Assembly: GCF_010119385.1 (NCBI RefSeq)
Contig: NZ_VFIE01000022.1
Span: 1 to 64,000, forward strand
Direction of reading: 5' to 3'
Length of the DNA stretch: 64,000 bases
DNA from: Nesterenkonia haasae
Lineage (GTDB): Bacteria; Actinomycetota; Actinomycetes; Actinomycetales; Micrococcaceae
The position numbers and the translations under genes were made by a program. Position 1 is the stretch's first letter; each line of letters opens with the position of its first letter. The notes beneath the pieces were generated by a model that worked only from the letters and a program-made list of their open reading frames with translations, had not been told where the DNA came from and ran no database searches. This document shows positions 7,169 to 15,171 of this stretch, one piece after another.

Positions 7169-9615
7169 AACGGCACCTCGCCGCCTCTGGCGAGTCTGGC
7201 GAGCAGTTGGAGTCTCGAACCCACGCCGAGCTTTCGGTAGATGCTGCGTATATGTGCCTGAACCGTGCGTGAAGAGATACTCAGTTGACGTGCGACCTCA
7301 GCTGCGCTGGCGCCATCAGCAAGGAGGGCGGTGACGTGGGACTCCCGACCCGAGAGCAGCTCTGCGATTTCAGGCTTCAGCTGCGGAACACCGTGATGCT
7401 CAGAGGCCTTAGAGACGCAGAAGCTGAAAGCAGGATGACCGGGGATAGGCTCAGAGAGAATATCGGTCCTAGAAGCGTCACCCCGCTCAAGACAGGCCTC
7501 AACGCGCCTGATAACCTCACGCTCGACTCCGGCCGTTTGCGCCATACCAAGGAGCTCACGCAGGACTTCAGCCGGAAGCACGCTCGCCCGCCGTAGAAGA
7601 AGACACCGCATGGACGTTCGCCACATGCCGGGAGCAAGTGGCCGCGCCTCGGCGGTCCGGTACATCGTCGAAATCAGGTCCCGTGCCGGCGTGTGGAGCA
7701 AACGGCCGAGAATGGCCACAACCTCCACGCAGATGTCACGAAAAGTCCTACCGAATGCGGGAAAGCTGAGCCCGGTAGGCCCGAAGATCTCTTCAGACCT
7801 GGGCCCTGAGACCACGAAGTCCAACGCTTCGAGGAGCCTCCGCGAGACATTTCCCGAGGGCAAGCCGACCTCGAACTGTAGCCAGAGGTCATCCAATTCC
7901 GCTCGAAGCACATGTGAGTCCACTCCGCACACAGTGTGTTTAAGCGCGAGAAGAGCTTGATCGGTAATGGTGTGCTGCAGTTGTCTTTCGGCAGGTTCCC
8001 CTGCCATCCATTCTTGCGGCAGGACTTCCTCACCGGGAAAAGCCAATACGCGAGCCAGGCCCACTCGTTCCAGAATCCAAGTCGAAGCAATAATAGGCAG
8101 CTCAGCAGCTCTAATGCTCATGACAACGGCTAGTGATGAGTGTGCGCGTTCTCCATCACCTGCGAGAACGGCTGCGTACGCATCTAGTGCTGCGCAGCTG
8201 GCGTTAGCAAGGAGTTCTGTGTCCACTACGTATTCGTCGTGTTTACTGCGGCTCCGCTTCCAATCTTCGGAAGCGACGAGGGGGCCCTGAGGTGCAGGGA
8301 AGGTCTCCAAATATCCATCCGGCGCGAAGTCTTCCAGTTGGTCAAGCCTTTGTGAAAGGTCTGCCATCTTCGAAAGGTCTTCACCCGGAGCCGATAGCAG
8401 AGCTGATCGCGCAAATGCTTCGAGAGCTGTCACATCTGTTGGAGATTCCTCCCGGGGATCCTGTTGCAGCAGTGTCTCCACCGCCGTGCGCGGCGCTCCT
8501 CGTACAGCTAGGACGCTGGCTTCAATACCCAGTTTTCTGGGGTCGGTCCTGGGTATATCGCTCACGAGGTACCACGCTTGGTCGAGGAGACCACGCTCCA
8601 GATGCTCTCGAGCGGCGAAAAGAGCCGCTTCGCCCTCAGGAACACGTGGGCGGGTGCGGTAATGCAGGATGTCCCCGGGAGTCTCATATTCGGCCAGGTC
8701 GTCCTTACCGTGGGACAACACCAAAGCGTGCCGATGCCACGCGCGCGCCAGATAGACGTGGGAGCCCCTCACAGTAAGTAGGCCCGCTTCTTCACACCAG
8801 TAGACTGTGGCCCGCGTTTCGGCATCAGCGAAAAGATTGACGATAGGGATTCGCTCCGCCAGCGCGACCTGTCGGAGCAGCTCTACTACGCCTTCGCTCA
8901 GAATGCTCTCGATTTCTTGCTTAAATGCATCGGCTCCGCGACGATCCAGCCAAATAGGAGACCGGAGGATGGCGCTTCGCGCGTCGATCGTAGCGATCCA
9001 CCCTTCATCCCGCCCGGTGAGAGCCACAACGATGAGATCCTCCGCAAAAGAGCCAGTCACACTCTGAAGGTAGCGCTGGAGCGCCGAAGTAGGAGGAGCC
9101 CCTAGGACTTCGTGCAAAAGACCCCTGACATCTGCCTCGGCGAGCGCGGTCAGTCGGAGAATAAGGCCACGGTCGCCTTGGAGGGAGCGGCTTAGCTGAG
9201 AACTGATCCTGGACTCAGACGAACACGTCGCCACCACGCTCACCCACTGCGCGGCGATAATGAGCCGAAGCACTTCCAGGGAATCATCGTCGAAGAGGTC
9301 AACGTCACGAAAAACTAATGTTCTTGTGAGTCTGCCCTCAAGCATCCCGTTCGCCAGAGTGGAACCATGAAGTCTGGCGACAGCCTCAGCTGGTGTGTCG
9401 ACTCCGGGTGAATCGAAGGCTTTGAGACGCCTGCCCAGAGATTTGCCAGGAACTGCCGCTGTGGAACACAGTTCAAATTGTGAACCAAGATGTGTTTCTA
9501 GGTCTTGGACGAAACGCCCTTTACCAGCGCCGAAAGGGCCGGAGACTAGAACAAAAGGAACTTTGACGCCATTGTAGTGCTGGACGGCTTGGCGCAGAAC
9601 ATCAGCCTTTAACAT
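7165..9615 (-). CDS. Large LuxR-type ATPase regulator (LAL/STAND-like)
   Basis: About 816 aa from the Met at 9615, which has AGGGGG eight bases upstream; a longer frame opens at 9750 with a weaker ribosome site. Near the N-terminus it has VLVSGPFGAGKGRF, a P-loop with Gly in place of the usual Ser/Thr after GK, followed by a Walker-B-like LVFRDVDLFDDDS. The C-terminal 65 residues are a LuxR helix-turn-helix (SGRESHVTALLADGASAAEVARQ, then SISSRTVQAHIRSIYRKLG). Such proteins usually couple ligand binding and ATP turnover to promoter activation. It is the first gene of a two-gene operon with its degenerate paralogue. Nearby targets could be the fru operon or genes lost from the AT-rich stretch; neither is shown. 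Confidence 0.8.
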   Translation of the reverse strand: MLKADVLRQAVQHYNGVKVPFVLVSGPFGAGKGRFVQDLETHLGSQFELCSTAAVPGKSLGRRLKAFDSPGVDTPAEAVARLHGSTLANGMLEGRLTRTLVFRDVDLFDDDSLEVLRLIIAAQWVSVVATCSSESRISSQLSRSLQGDRGLILRLTALAEADVRGLLHEVLGAPPTSALQRYLQSVTGSFAEDLIVVALTGRDEGWIATIDARSAILRSPIWLDRRGADAFKQEIESILSEGVVELLRQVALAERIPIVNLFADAETRATVYWCEEAGLLTVRGSHVYLARAWHRHALVLSHGKDDLAEYETPGDILHYRTRPRVPEGEAALFAAREHLERGLLDQAWYLVSDIPRTDPRKLGIEASVLAVRGAPRTAVETLLQQDPREESPTDVTALEAFARSALLSAPGEDLSKMADLSQRLDQLEDFAPDGYLETFPAPQGPLVASEDWKRSRSKHDEYVVDTELLANASCAALDAYAAVLAGDGERAHSSLAVVMSIRAAELPIIASTWILERVGLARVLAFPGEEVLPQEWMAGEPAERQLQHTITDQALLALKHTVCGVDSHVLRAELDDLWLQFEVGLPSGNVSRRLLEALDFVVSGPRSEEIFGPTGLSFPAFGRTFRDICVEVVAILGRLLHTPARDLISTMYRTAEARPLAPGMWRTSMRCLLLRRASVLPAEVLRELLGMAQTAGVEREVIRRVEACLERGDASRTDILSEPIPGHPAFSFCVSKASEHHGVPQLKPEIAELLSGRESHVTALLADGASAAEVARQLSISSRTVQAHIRSIYRKLGVGSRLQLLARLARGGEVPL

Positions 9616-9780
9616 GTCAATCCCCCTGGCTCCGATTATGGTACCCCCTGGTTCTCGCACTGCCAACAAGTAGATTGGACCAACGCCTCGCAGGGCCTGA
9701 TTCCGATCAATGCGCCCATCAGACGACCGTTTGTCATGCGCAGCTTTCATGTCACTCGGCCACTAACGGGTTTTACCACG

Positions 9781-9788
9781 CCCCCCCC
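9781..9788. repeat. Run of eight C upstream of the LuxR pair
   Basis: A homopolymer of eight C (G on the transcribed strand) lies upstream of the longer possible start of the LuxR operon. Such tracts can slip, but one sequence gives no evidence of variation. Confidence 0.4.
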
Positions 9789-10127
9789 TAAGAGAGCATA
9801 TGGTGTCTGTCACTTAAAGCGAGAAGCATGGCAACACTGTTTCTTCCTGTCTCCTCAGAAATTCTCGAGGCCCTACGCGTCGCTATCACGCTATCTGTTC
9901 GGAACAACTAGGTCATCCGGATGGAACGTCACACACATGAACTTTCTCGGCGCCACTGAAAAACCAGCGGACAAGGAATCCAGTCCGTGTGAGCACCCCT
10001 CATTCGACGAGACTCGTTTTCCGTTTTTCTGTGTTTAGGTGGTTTAGATCTTGCAAACACAGACATACACAGATAAAGTCAGGGCAATTCCACGCCATGT
10101 GGCTCATATCACTTTCTAGGAGACGGA
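9789..10127. promoter_or_regulatory. Intergenic region between the divergent LuxR and fru operons
   Basis: This stretch separates two divergent operons and contains no supported gene. Its right end holds the fru promoter and operator-like repeats described separately. Its left end presumably holds the LuxR-operon promoter, but I could not pick a convincing -35/-10 pair there. Confidence 0.5.
10028..10079 (+). promoter_or_regulatory. Candidate promoter and operator of the fru operon
   Basis: TCTGTGTTT at 10028-10036 and AAACACAGA at 10055-10063 are perfect 9-bp inverted arms. A third partial copy, ACACAGATAAA, follows at 10067-10077. TTGCAA (10051-10056) and TAAAGT (10074-10079), 17 bases apart, form a plausible -35/-10 pair inside the repeats. 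This is the layout expected if the DeoR-type regulator represses its own operon, although no binding data exist here. Confidence 0.5.
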
Positions 10128-10916
10128 ATGGCTCAACTCACACCCGAGCGACATCAGAGCATCCTCGCTCGTTTGGAGGATGGACCCGTCACCGTGCAGG
10201 TGCTGGCGGACCGACTGCACGTCAGCAAGGAGACGATTCGCCGCGATCTGGACCTCCTGGAAAGCCAAGGGAGTCTGCACCGAGTACATGGTGGCGCAGT
10301 CCCGGCTGGTCTTGTCTCCCGGACGGAAACGTCCTTGCATGACCGGTTGCGTCGCCATACCGCACAGAAGCAGCGGATCGCTGAAGCTGCGCGAGGTTTC
10401 TTACCGCCCGCTGATGGAGGGTCCATGATTTTTGATGCAGGAACGACGACAGAAGCACTCGCAGATTTGCTGGCAGCAGAATCTCAGGTGGAGGGCAAAC
10501 ACCGCTACCTGATCACCAACGCTGTCCCGATCGCCCAAAAACTCTCCACGTCTCCCGGCGTCCAGGTCGAGATACTCGGCGGGAGTGTCCGCGGTGTGAC
10601 CGGAGCTGCCGTTGGTCCGGACACCATTACTGCATTGCAAAGCCGCCGAGCCGATGTGGCGTTCATCGGCACAAATGGGGTCGACGCGACTTTCGGCCTC
10701 AGCACTCCCGACAGCTCAGAGGCCGCTGTGAAATCCGCACATATTTGTGCAGCACGCCACCGAGTCCTCCTGGCCGATTCGTCCAAGCTGGGTCAGACCA
10801 CACTGGTTCAGTTCGCCGCACTCACAGATATCGATGTTCTGATCACTGACGCTGAACCAGTTGCGGACCTGGCAACTGCTCTTGCAGAGGCTGAAGTCCA
10901 GGTCGTGGTCGCGTGA
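10128..10916 (+). CDS. DeoR-family transcriptional regulator of the fructose operon
   Basis: This 262-residue repressor starts with the DeoR helix-turn-helix (about residues 5-55: RHQSILARLEDGPVTVQVLA, then VSKETIRRDLDLLE). A DeoRC effector domain follows, with FDAGTTTEALADLL and the later FIGTNGVDATFGLSTPDSSEA segment that senses phosphorylated sugars in relatives. A strong ribosome site (AGGAGA) precedes the ATG. It overlaps fruK by four bases (GTGA), so it is the first gene of the fru operon. By analogy with FruR of other actinobacteria, fructose-1-phosphate is the likely inducer (inference). Confidence 0.9.
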   Translation: MAQLTPERHQSILARLEDGPVTVQVLADRLHVSKETIRRDLDLLESQGSLHRVHGGAVPAGLVSRTETSLHDRLRRHTAQKQRIAEAARGFLPPADGGSMIFDAGTTTEALADLLAAESQVEGKHRYLITNAVPIAQKLSTSPGVQVEILGGSVRGVTGAAVGPDTITALQSRRADVAFIGTNGVDATFGLSTPDSSEAAVKSAHICAARHRVLLADSSKLGQTTLVQFAALTDIDVLITDAEPVADLATALAEAEVQVVVA

Positions 10917-11926
10917 TCCTGTCTGTCACTCCCAACCCGAGCCTCGACGCCACCATTGAGCTGCTCGGACCTCTGTCACCTGGGCAGGTTCATCGAGCCG
11001 TATCAGGCCATCGCGGCCCCGGCGGTAAGGGTGTGAACGTATCCCGGGCTCTGGCAGCAGCCGAAACGGAAACTCTCGCGCTCTTGCCCGGAGACTCCGG
11101 CGATGCGCTCCTGACGGCACTGGAGACCATCGAACTGCCCCATCACACTGTTCCCATCGGGGCTCCGCTGCGGACCAACATCACCATTACGGACCCGACG
11201 GGCACCACCACCAAGATCAATGAACCGGGCCCGAGGTTCAAGGCCGAAACTACCTCCGCATTTGTCAATCTCGTCGTCGAGCACGCGTGGCAGGCCTCTT
11301 GGGTGGCCCTGGCCGGGTCACTGCCTCCAGGAGCACCTGAGAGCTTCTACGCGCGCCTGATTCATCAGATTCGCCGCGACGATTCCCTCCGGAAACCGCT
11401 TATCGCCGTTGATTCCTCCGGAGCGGCCCTAGTGCAGGCAATCACTGCCCAGCCGGATCTCATCAAACCCAACGCTGAGGAACTCCTCGAACTGCATCGC
11501 AACGTCCACGGTGTTAGGTCGACCGCGGAGGAGACCCCCGAAACGCTGGAAGCCAATGTCGAGCTGGCAGCGAACCTCACCGTTTCACTTCAGCCATTCG
11601 GGGTCCGCGCCGCCCTGGTAACCCTGGGGGCACGCGGAGCATTGTTCGTCCCTGCGGCACCGAACCTAGACGCCCCCCTCCTCTTCGCATACGGGCCGTC
11701 TCTCGCAGCTCGCAGCACCGTCGGCGCAGGGGATGCCGCACTTGCAGGTTTCCTCTACGCCCACCAGCGAGGCGACTCGGACGCCGATTGTCTGCGACAA
11801 GCCGTAGCCCATGGGCGGGCGGCTGCAACCCTGCCGGGGTCCGCAATGCCGGGACCCAAAGACCTCTCACTCGTCGACGTGGCCGTCGATGAGATCAACA
11901 CCACTATGAAGGGCAGCCCATCATGA
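10913..11926 (+). CDS. fruK: 1-phosphofructokinase
   Basis: FruK converts fructose-1-phosphate from the PTS into fructose-1,6-bisphosphate with ATP. The 337-residue PfkB-family protein has the N-terminal GPGGKGVNVSRAL sugar-binding motif (about residues 36-48) and the C-terminal STVGAGDAALAGFLYA motif with the catalytic Asp and anion hole. A GTG start overlaps the regulator's stop and the stop overlaps fruA (ATGA), giving tight translational coupling. An insertion around residues 195-215 (TAEETPETLEANVELAANL) is slightly longer than in common FruK proteins. Confidence 0.93.
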   Translation: MILSVTPNPSLDATIELLGPLSPGQVHRAVSGHRGPGGKGVNVSRALAAAETETLALLPGDSGDALLTALETIELPHHTVPIGAPLRTNITITDPTGTTTKINEPGPRFKAETTSAFVNLVVEHAWQASWVALAGSLPPGAPESFYARLIHQIRRDDSLRKPLIAVDSSGAALVQAITAQPDLIKPNAEELLELHRNVHGVRSTAEETPETLEANVELAANLTVSLQPFGVRAALVTLGARGALFVPAAPNLDAPLLFAYGPSLAARSTVGAGDAALAGFLYAHQRGDSDADCLRQAVAHGRAAATLPGSAMPGPKDLSLVDVAVDEINTTMKGSPS

Positions 11927-13968
11927 GTATCATCACTAGCGAGTTGGTCAGTCTGGACCAGATTCGCGCGTCCACCCCGCGTGAGGTCATCCAGGCCGTC
12001 GCGGAGCATATCGCTACCACAGACCGTGCATCAGACTCCCAGGCACTGTTCAACGACGCGTGGAGTCGTGAACAGGAATCAGCGACGGGCATGCCTGGAG
12101 GCTTCGCCATCCCGCATTGCCGCACCAGCGCGATTAATGCCCCGACACTTGCTTTCGCCAGACTCGCCTCACCTGTGGACTTTGGCTCCAGCGACGGCCC
12201 GGCCGACTTGGTGTTTTTCATCGCCGCTCCTGAGGGCGCAAATCAGGATCACCTCAAGATTCTCTCCGCCCTGGCGACATATCTCATGCGCGACGAGTTC
12301 GTGGACTCCCTACGAAACGCCTCCTCTGCTCAGCGGGTTGTGAGCCTCATCGATGAAGCGGTCGCCCCTGAAGGGCGCACCTCCTCCAATTCCAGCTCAT
12401 CCACCAGTGCAAATCCTGCAGCTGAGGGTCGCCCGGAAACCCTCTCGCTTGTGGCAGTGACATCCTGCCCCACTGGAATCGCCCATACGTACATGGCAGC
12501 CGACGCGCTTCGGCAGGCAGGGGAAGCGCGCGGTATCACCATCCACGTCGAGACACAGGGAGCCTCAGGTGCAGATGCCCTGCCCAGCAACGTGATCGCA
12601 GCAGCTTCAGCGGTGATCTTCGCTGCGGACGTCGATGTCCGAGAGAAACACCGGTTCGCTGGAAAGCCGGTCGTCGCTTCCCGCGTCAAACGCGCCATCA
12701 ACGACCCTGAAGGCATGATCGAAGAGGCCCTTAGGGCGGCTGAAGACCCTGCCGCCCAGACGGTGGCGGTTGAGTCCCAGGAGAACTCAGCTGGTGACCA
12801 AGAGTCTGAGAGCTTCGGCCGGAAAGTCCAGCGTGTGCTGATGACCGGGGTCAGCTACATGATTCCATTTGTGGCAGCCGGTGGTCTGCTGATCGCACTA
12901 GGATTCCTGCTCGGCGGTTACAGCATTACCGAAGTGGCGGATGACATCGCCTTCAACAGGGCGCTGTGGAACCTACCGACTGAGGCAGACCTGCCGGAGG
13001 ACTTCCGCGGATTCGGAATGCTCGGGGCGTATCTGGGAGCAGTGTTCTTCGTCATCGGTGGCACTGCGATGAGCTTCCTGGTTCCGGCTTTGGCCGGGTA
13101 CATCGCGTTCGGCATGGCTGACCGACCTGGCATCGCCCCAGGCTTTACCGCAGGCGCGGTCGCCTTGGCAATGGATGCGGGCTTCATAGGCGGCATTGTC
13201 GGCGGTGTGCTGGCCGGTGCCATAGCCTATTGGATCCGCAGACTAGACGTGCCGCGTTGGTTGGCTGGGCTGATGCCCGTTGTCATCATTCCGCTGGCCG
13301 CCAGTCTCGTTGCGGGCGGCCTGATGGTGATACTTCTTGGTGGCCCCATCGCTGGACTCACCGCCGTCCTGGAGAACTGGCTCCAGTCAATGACCGGCAC
13401 CGCAGCAGTACTTCTCGGGCTCATCCTCGGCCTGATGATGTGCTTCGACCTCGGTGGACCTGTGAACAAAGTGGCCTACTCCTTCGCCGTGGCTGGGATC
13501 TCGGCAGGAGTCGGCCTCGAAACCGAGGCGCCCCTGATGATTATGGCGACCGTCATGGCGGCAGGGATGGTTCCGCCTCTGGGTATGGCCCTTGCAACCT
13601 TCCTCGACCGGAAACTCTTCACCGTGGTCGAGCGTGAGAACGGAAAGACTGCAGTGCTCCTGGGAGCCGCGTTCATTTCTGAAGGCGCGATCCCATTCGC
13701 AGCAGCTGACCCGTTGCGTGTTCTGCCGGCCTCGATGGCGGGTGGCGCAGTCACTGGCGCACTGACGATGGCCTTCGGGGTCACCTCCATTGCACCGCAC
13801 GGCGGCGTTTTCGTACCCTTCGCCATTGGTGGGTTCCCTCTGTTCCTGCTGGCAGTCATCATTGGAGCTGCGGTGACTGCATTCACTGTGATCGCACTCA
13901 AACGGTGGGTCCGCAAGCAGCCGGTCGACGCCGCAACAACACCGGTCCCCGCCGCGGCAGCAGTCTAG
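11923..13968 (+). CDS. fruA: Fructose-specific PTS enzyme IIABC
   Basis: FruA imports and phosphorylates fructose at the membrane to fructose-1-phosphate. Domains run IIA, IIB, IIC. The IIA phospho-His lies in GFAIPHCRTS (about residue 65). The IIB phospho-Cys lies in AVTSCPTGIAHTYMAADAL (about residue 184), after a Ser/Thr-rich linker near 150. The IIC membrane part spans about residues 300-665 with GVSYMIPFVAAGGLLIALGF at its start and several more hydrophobic spans. At 681 aa it is full length. No HPr gene follows it here, unlike several related operons, so HPr must be encoded elsewhere. A stem-loop at 13974-14011 follows the stop. Confidence 0.94.
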   Translation: MSIITSELVSLDQIRASTPREVIQAVAEHIATTDRASDSQALFNDAWSREQESATGMPGGFAIPHCRTSAINAPTLAFARLASPVDFGSSDGPADLVFFIAAPEGANQDHLKILSALATYLMRDEFVDSLRNASSAQRVVSLIDEAVAPEGRTSSNSSSSTSANPAAEGRPETLSLVAVTSCPTGIAHTYMAADALRQAGEARGITIHVETQGASGADALPSNVIAAASAVIFAADVDVREKHRFAGKPVVASRVKRAINDPEGMIEEALRAAEDPAAQTVAVESQENSAGDQESESFGRKVQRVLMTGVSYMIPFVAAGGLLIALGFLLGGYSITEVADDIAFNRALWNLPTEADLPEDFRGFGMLGAYLGAVFFVIGGTAMSFLVPALAGYIAFGMADRPGIAPGFTAGAVALAMDAGFIGGIVGGVLAGAIAYWIRRLDVPRWLAGLMPVVIIPLAASLVAGGLMVILLGGPIAGLTAVLENWLQSMTGTAAVLLGLILGLMMCFDLGGPVNKVAYSFAVAGISAGVGLETEAPLMIMATVMAAGMVPPLGMALATFLDRKLFTVVERENGKTAVLLGAAFISEGAIPFAAADPLRVLPASMAGGAVTGALTMAFGVTSIAPHGGVFVPFAIGGFPLFLLAVIIGAAVTAFTVIALKRWVRKQPVDAATTPVPAAAAV

Positions 13969-13973
13969 TACCG

Positions 13974-14011
13974 GGTCCCCTGTCTGTCCTCGCTCGACCA
14001 GGCAGGGGACC
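13974..14011 (+). terminator. 13-bp stem-loop between fruA and the RidA gene
   Basis: GGTCCCCTGTCTG and CAGGCAGGGGACC pair along 13 positions (one G-U) around a 12-base loop, starting five bases after the fruA stop. No T-run follows. The AGGGGA in its right arm is also the best ribosome site for the next gene, so it may act as a partial terminator or mask that site. Confidence 0.55.
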
Positions 14012-14018
14012 TGCTTGA

Positions 14019-14429
14019 ATGGAGGTCATGACCACCCCTGTTAATCTCATTCGCTCTGAACGCCTATCTGATGTTGCTGAGTATGCTTACGCATCGAAGG
14101 TCTCAGCAGATGCTCAGTTCGTCTTCTTGGCCGGTTCGTGCCCATTGAATGACGATGGTTCCACCGCCAGTATCGGAAACTACGCCGGACAGGCCGCCAA
14201 GTGCGTTGAAAACCTGCGCCTAGCCCTAGAGGATGCAGGAGCTTCGATCCACCACGTGGCCAGCACTCGTGTCCTAGTGGCCTCCGCACAGCAAAAGGAT
14301 CTTGTGGAGGCATGGAAAGTCGTGCGCGATGCCTTTGGCCCCCACGATGTGCCTAGCACTCTGATGGGAGTGACGGTGCTTGGATACGACGATCAACTTG
14401 TTGAAGTCGAAGCCATCGCCGCGCTCTGA
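14019..14429 (+). CDS. RidA/YjgF-family protein
   Basis: The RidA superfamily includes enamine/imine deaminases that clear reactive intermediates of PLP enzymes, plus many members of unknown role. The 136-residue protein shows the fold's pattern: YASKV..AQFVFLAGSCPLNDDG, then QAAKCVENLRLALEDAGAS, and a C-terminal GVTVLGYDDQLVEVEAIA. The usual substrate-binding Arg is not in the classical RxxV context; the VASTRVLVA segment may supply it. A second ATG at 14028 is possible, but GGAGG lies only two bases from it. It is separated from fruA by a strong stem-loop, so joint transcription is uncertain. Confidence 0.8.
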   Translation: MEVMTTPVNLIRSERLSDVAEYAYASKVSADAQFVFLAGSCPLNDDGSTASIGNYAGQAAKCVENLRLALEDAGASIHHVASTRVLVASAQQKDLVEAWKVVRDAFGPHDVPSTLMGVTVLGYDDQLVEVEAIAAL

Positions 14430-14787
14430 GCCTTCCGCCTTCAGGCGGTCACGCCATGACGCACTTGGTTGTCTGTTCTCAATGTGCATACCGAGAGCCG
14501 ATACCGCGCACCGGTCCAGACAACGGTTTGTCATCAGCACCATTGGTACGGCGAGTGCGAAAGTACCGACTGCATTAGTGGTGTGCTTCGGCAGAGACAT
14601 CTCGGGCCCCCACAGCGCTGGCGAGATGGGTGGCTAACCAGCCGAACGATTGGCGAAACCTGCCAAAAGTCATGCAGTGGGTTGCGGAGAAGTCTTTCCG
14701 ACCATAGCCACGAACCTGGCCCGACGCCAGCAGCACGGCTATGCCCTATAAGCACGGCCTATACCTCGGAAATCTCTTTGGGAACGA
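14430..14787. other. Intergenic region without a supported gene
   Basis: This region lies between the RidA gene and the tRNA-Glu terminator. Short frames exist, one ending RNLPKVMQWVAEKSFRP at 14707, but none has a start, ribosome site and family resemblance together. A small hairpin (CCGCCttcaGGCGG type) follows the RidA stop near 14435-14450. Confidence 0.5.
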
Positions 14788-14825
14788 CAAAACCCTCTGT
14801 CAGATTGCTCCGACAAAGGGCTTTA
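14788..14825 (-). terminator. Terminator of tRNA-Glu
   Basis: On the minus strand, about 20 bases after the tRNA, AAGCCCTTTGTCGGA pairs with TCTGACAGAGGGTTTT (about 14 pairs with G-U allowed) around a short loop. The stem ends in TTTT. This is the clearest intrinsic terminator shape in the window. Confidence 0.7.
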
Positions 14826-14844
14826 CCTATATTCACTCTGAGAG

Positions 14845-14917
14845 TGACCCCAGCGGGATTCGAACCCGCGTTACCGCCGTGAGAGGGCGGCGTACTAGGC
14901 CGCTATACGATGGGGCC
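14845..14917 (-). tRNA. tRNA-Glu (CTC)
   Basis: The 73-base cloverleaf has acceptor stem GGCCCCA with TGGGGTC and discriminator A. The anticodon stem CCGCC/GGCGG encloses loop CTCTCAC (anticodon CTC). The T-arm is GCGGGTTCGAATCCCGC. CCA is not encoded. It lies in the same direction as gltX, the gene for its synthetase. Confidence 0.95.
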
Positions 14918-14971
14918 TTATGCAGTTGTTATTGCATACTCTTATGTGTAAAACTAACTTCTCATAACAAT

Positions 14972-14989
14972 GCCCTCGTTGCCGAGGGC
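14972..14989 (-). terminator. Short hairpin after tRNA-Gln
   Basis: GCCCTCG-TTGC-CGAGGGC forms a compact GC-rich stem-loop (seven base pairs) between tRNA-Gln and tRNA-Glu. It could be a weak terminator or a processing signal between the two tRNAs. Confidence 0.4.
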
Positions 14990-15034
14990 GTATACATCCT
15001 AGCAGAATGTCTGTCTGATACTGAAATCAGAACG

Positions 15035-15106
15035 CTGGGCTACTAGGACTCGAACCTAGAACAACGGTACCAGAAACCGACGTGTTGCCAATTACACCAT
15101 AGCCCA
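15035..15106 (-). tRNA. tRNA-Gln (CTG)
   Basis: The 72-base cloverleaf has acceptor TGGGCTA with TAGCCCA and discriminator G. The anticodon loop TTCTGGT gives CTG. The T-arm is CTAGGTTCGAGTCCTAG. The first pair of the anticodon stem is a U-U mismatch. CCA is not encoded. It sits between tRNA-Glu and gltX. Confidence 0.95.
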
Positions 15107-15171
15107 CTGTTTACCGGCTAAGCCGGAGCAACAGCAATCAATATTACAGCACTGCAGGCTTCAGCCACAAC

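Noticed and set aside
14455-14882. Short plus-strand frames, one ending RNLPKVMQWVAEKSFRP, between the RidA gene and tRNA-Glu
   Set aside because: The protein-like segments lie in different frames, lack a start with ribosome site, and one frame runs into the tRNA. I could not match them to a family, so they stay unannotated.
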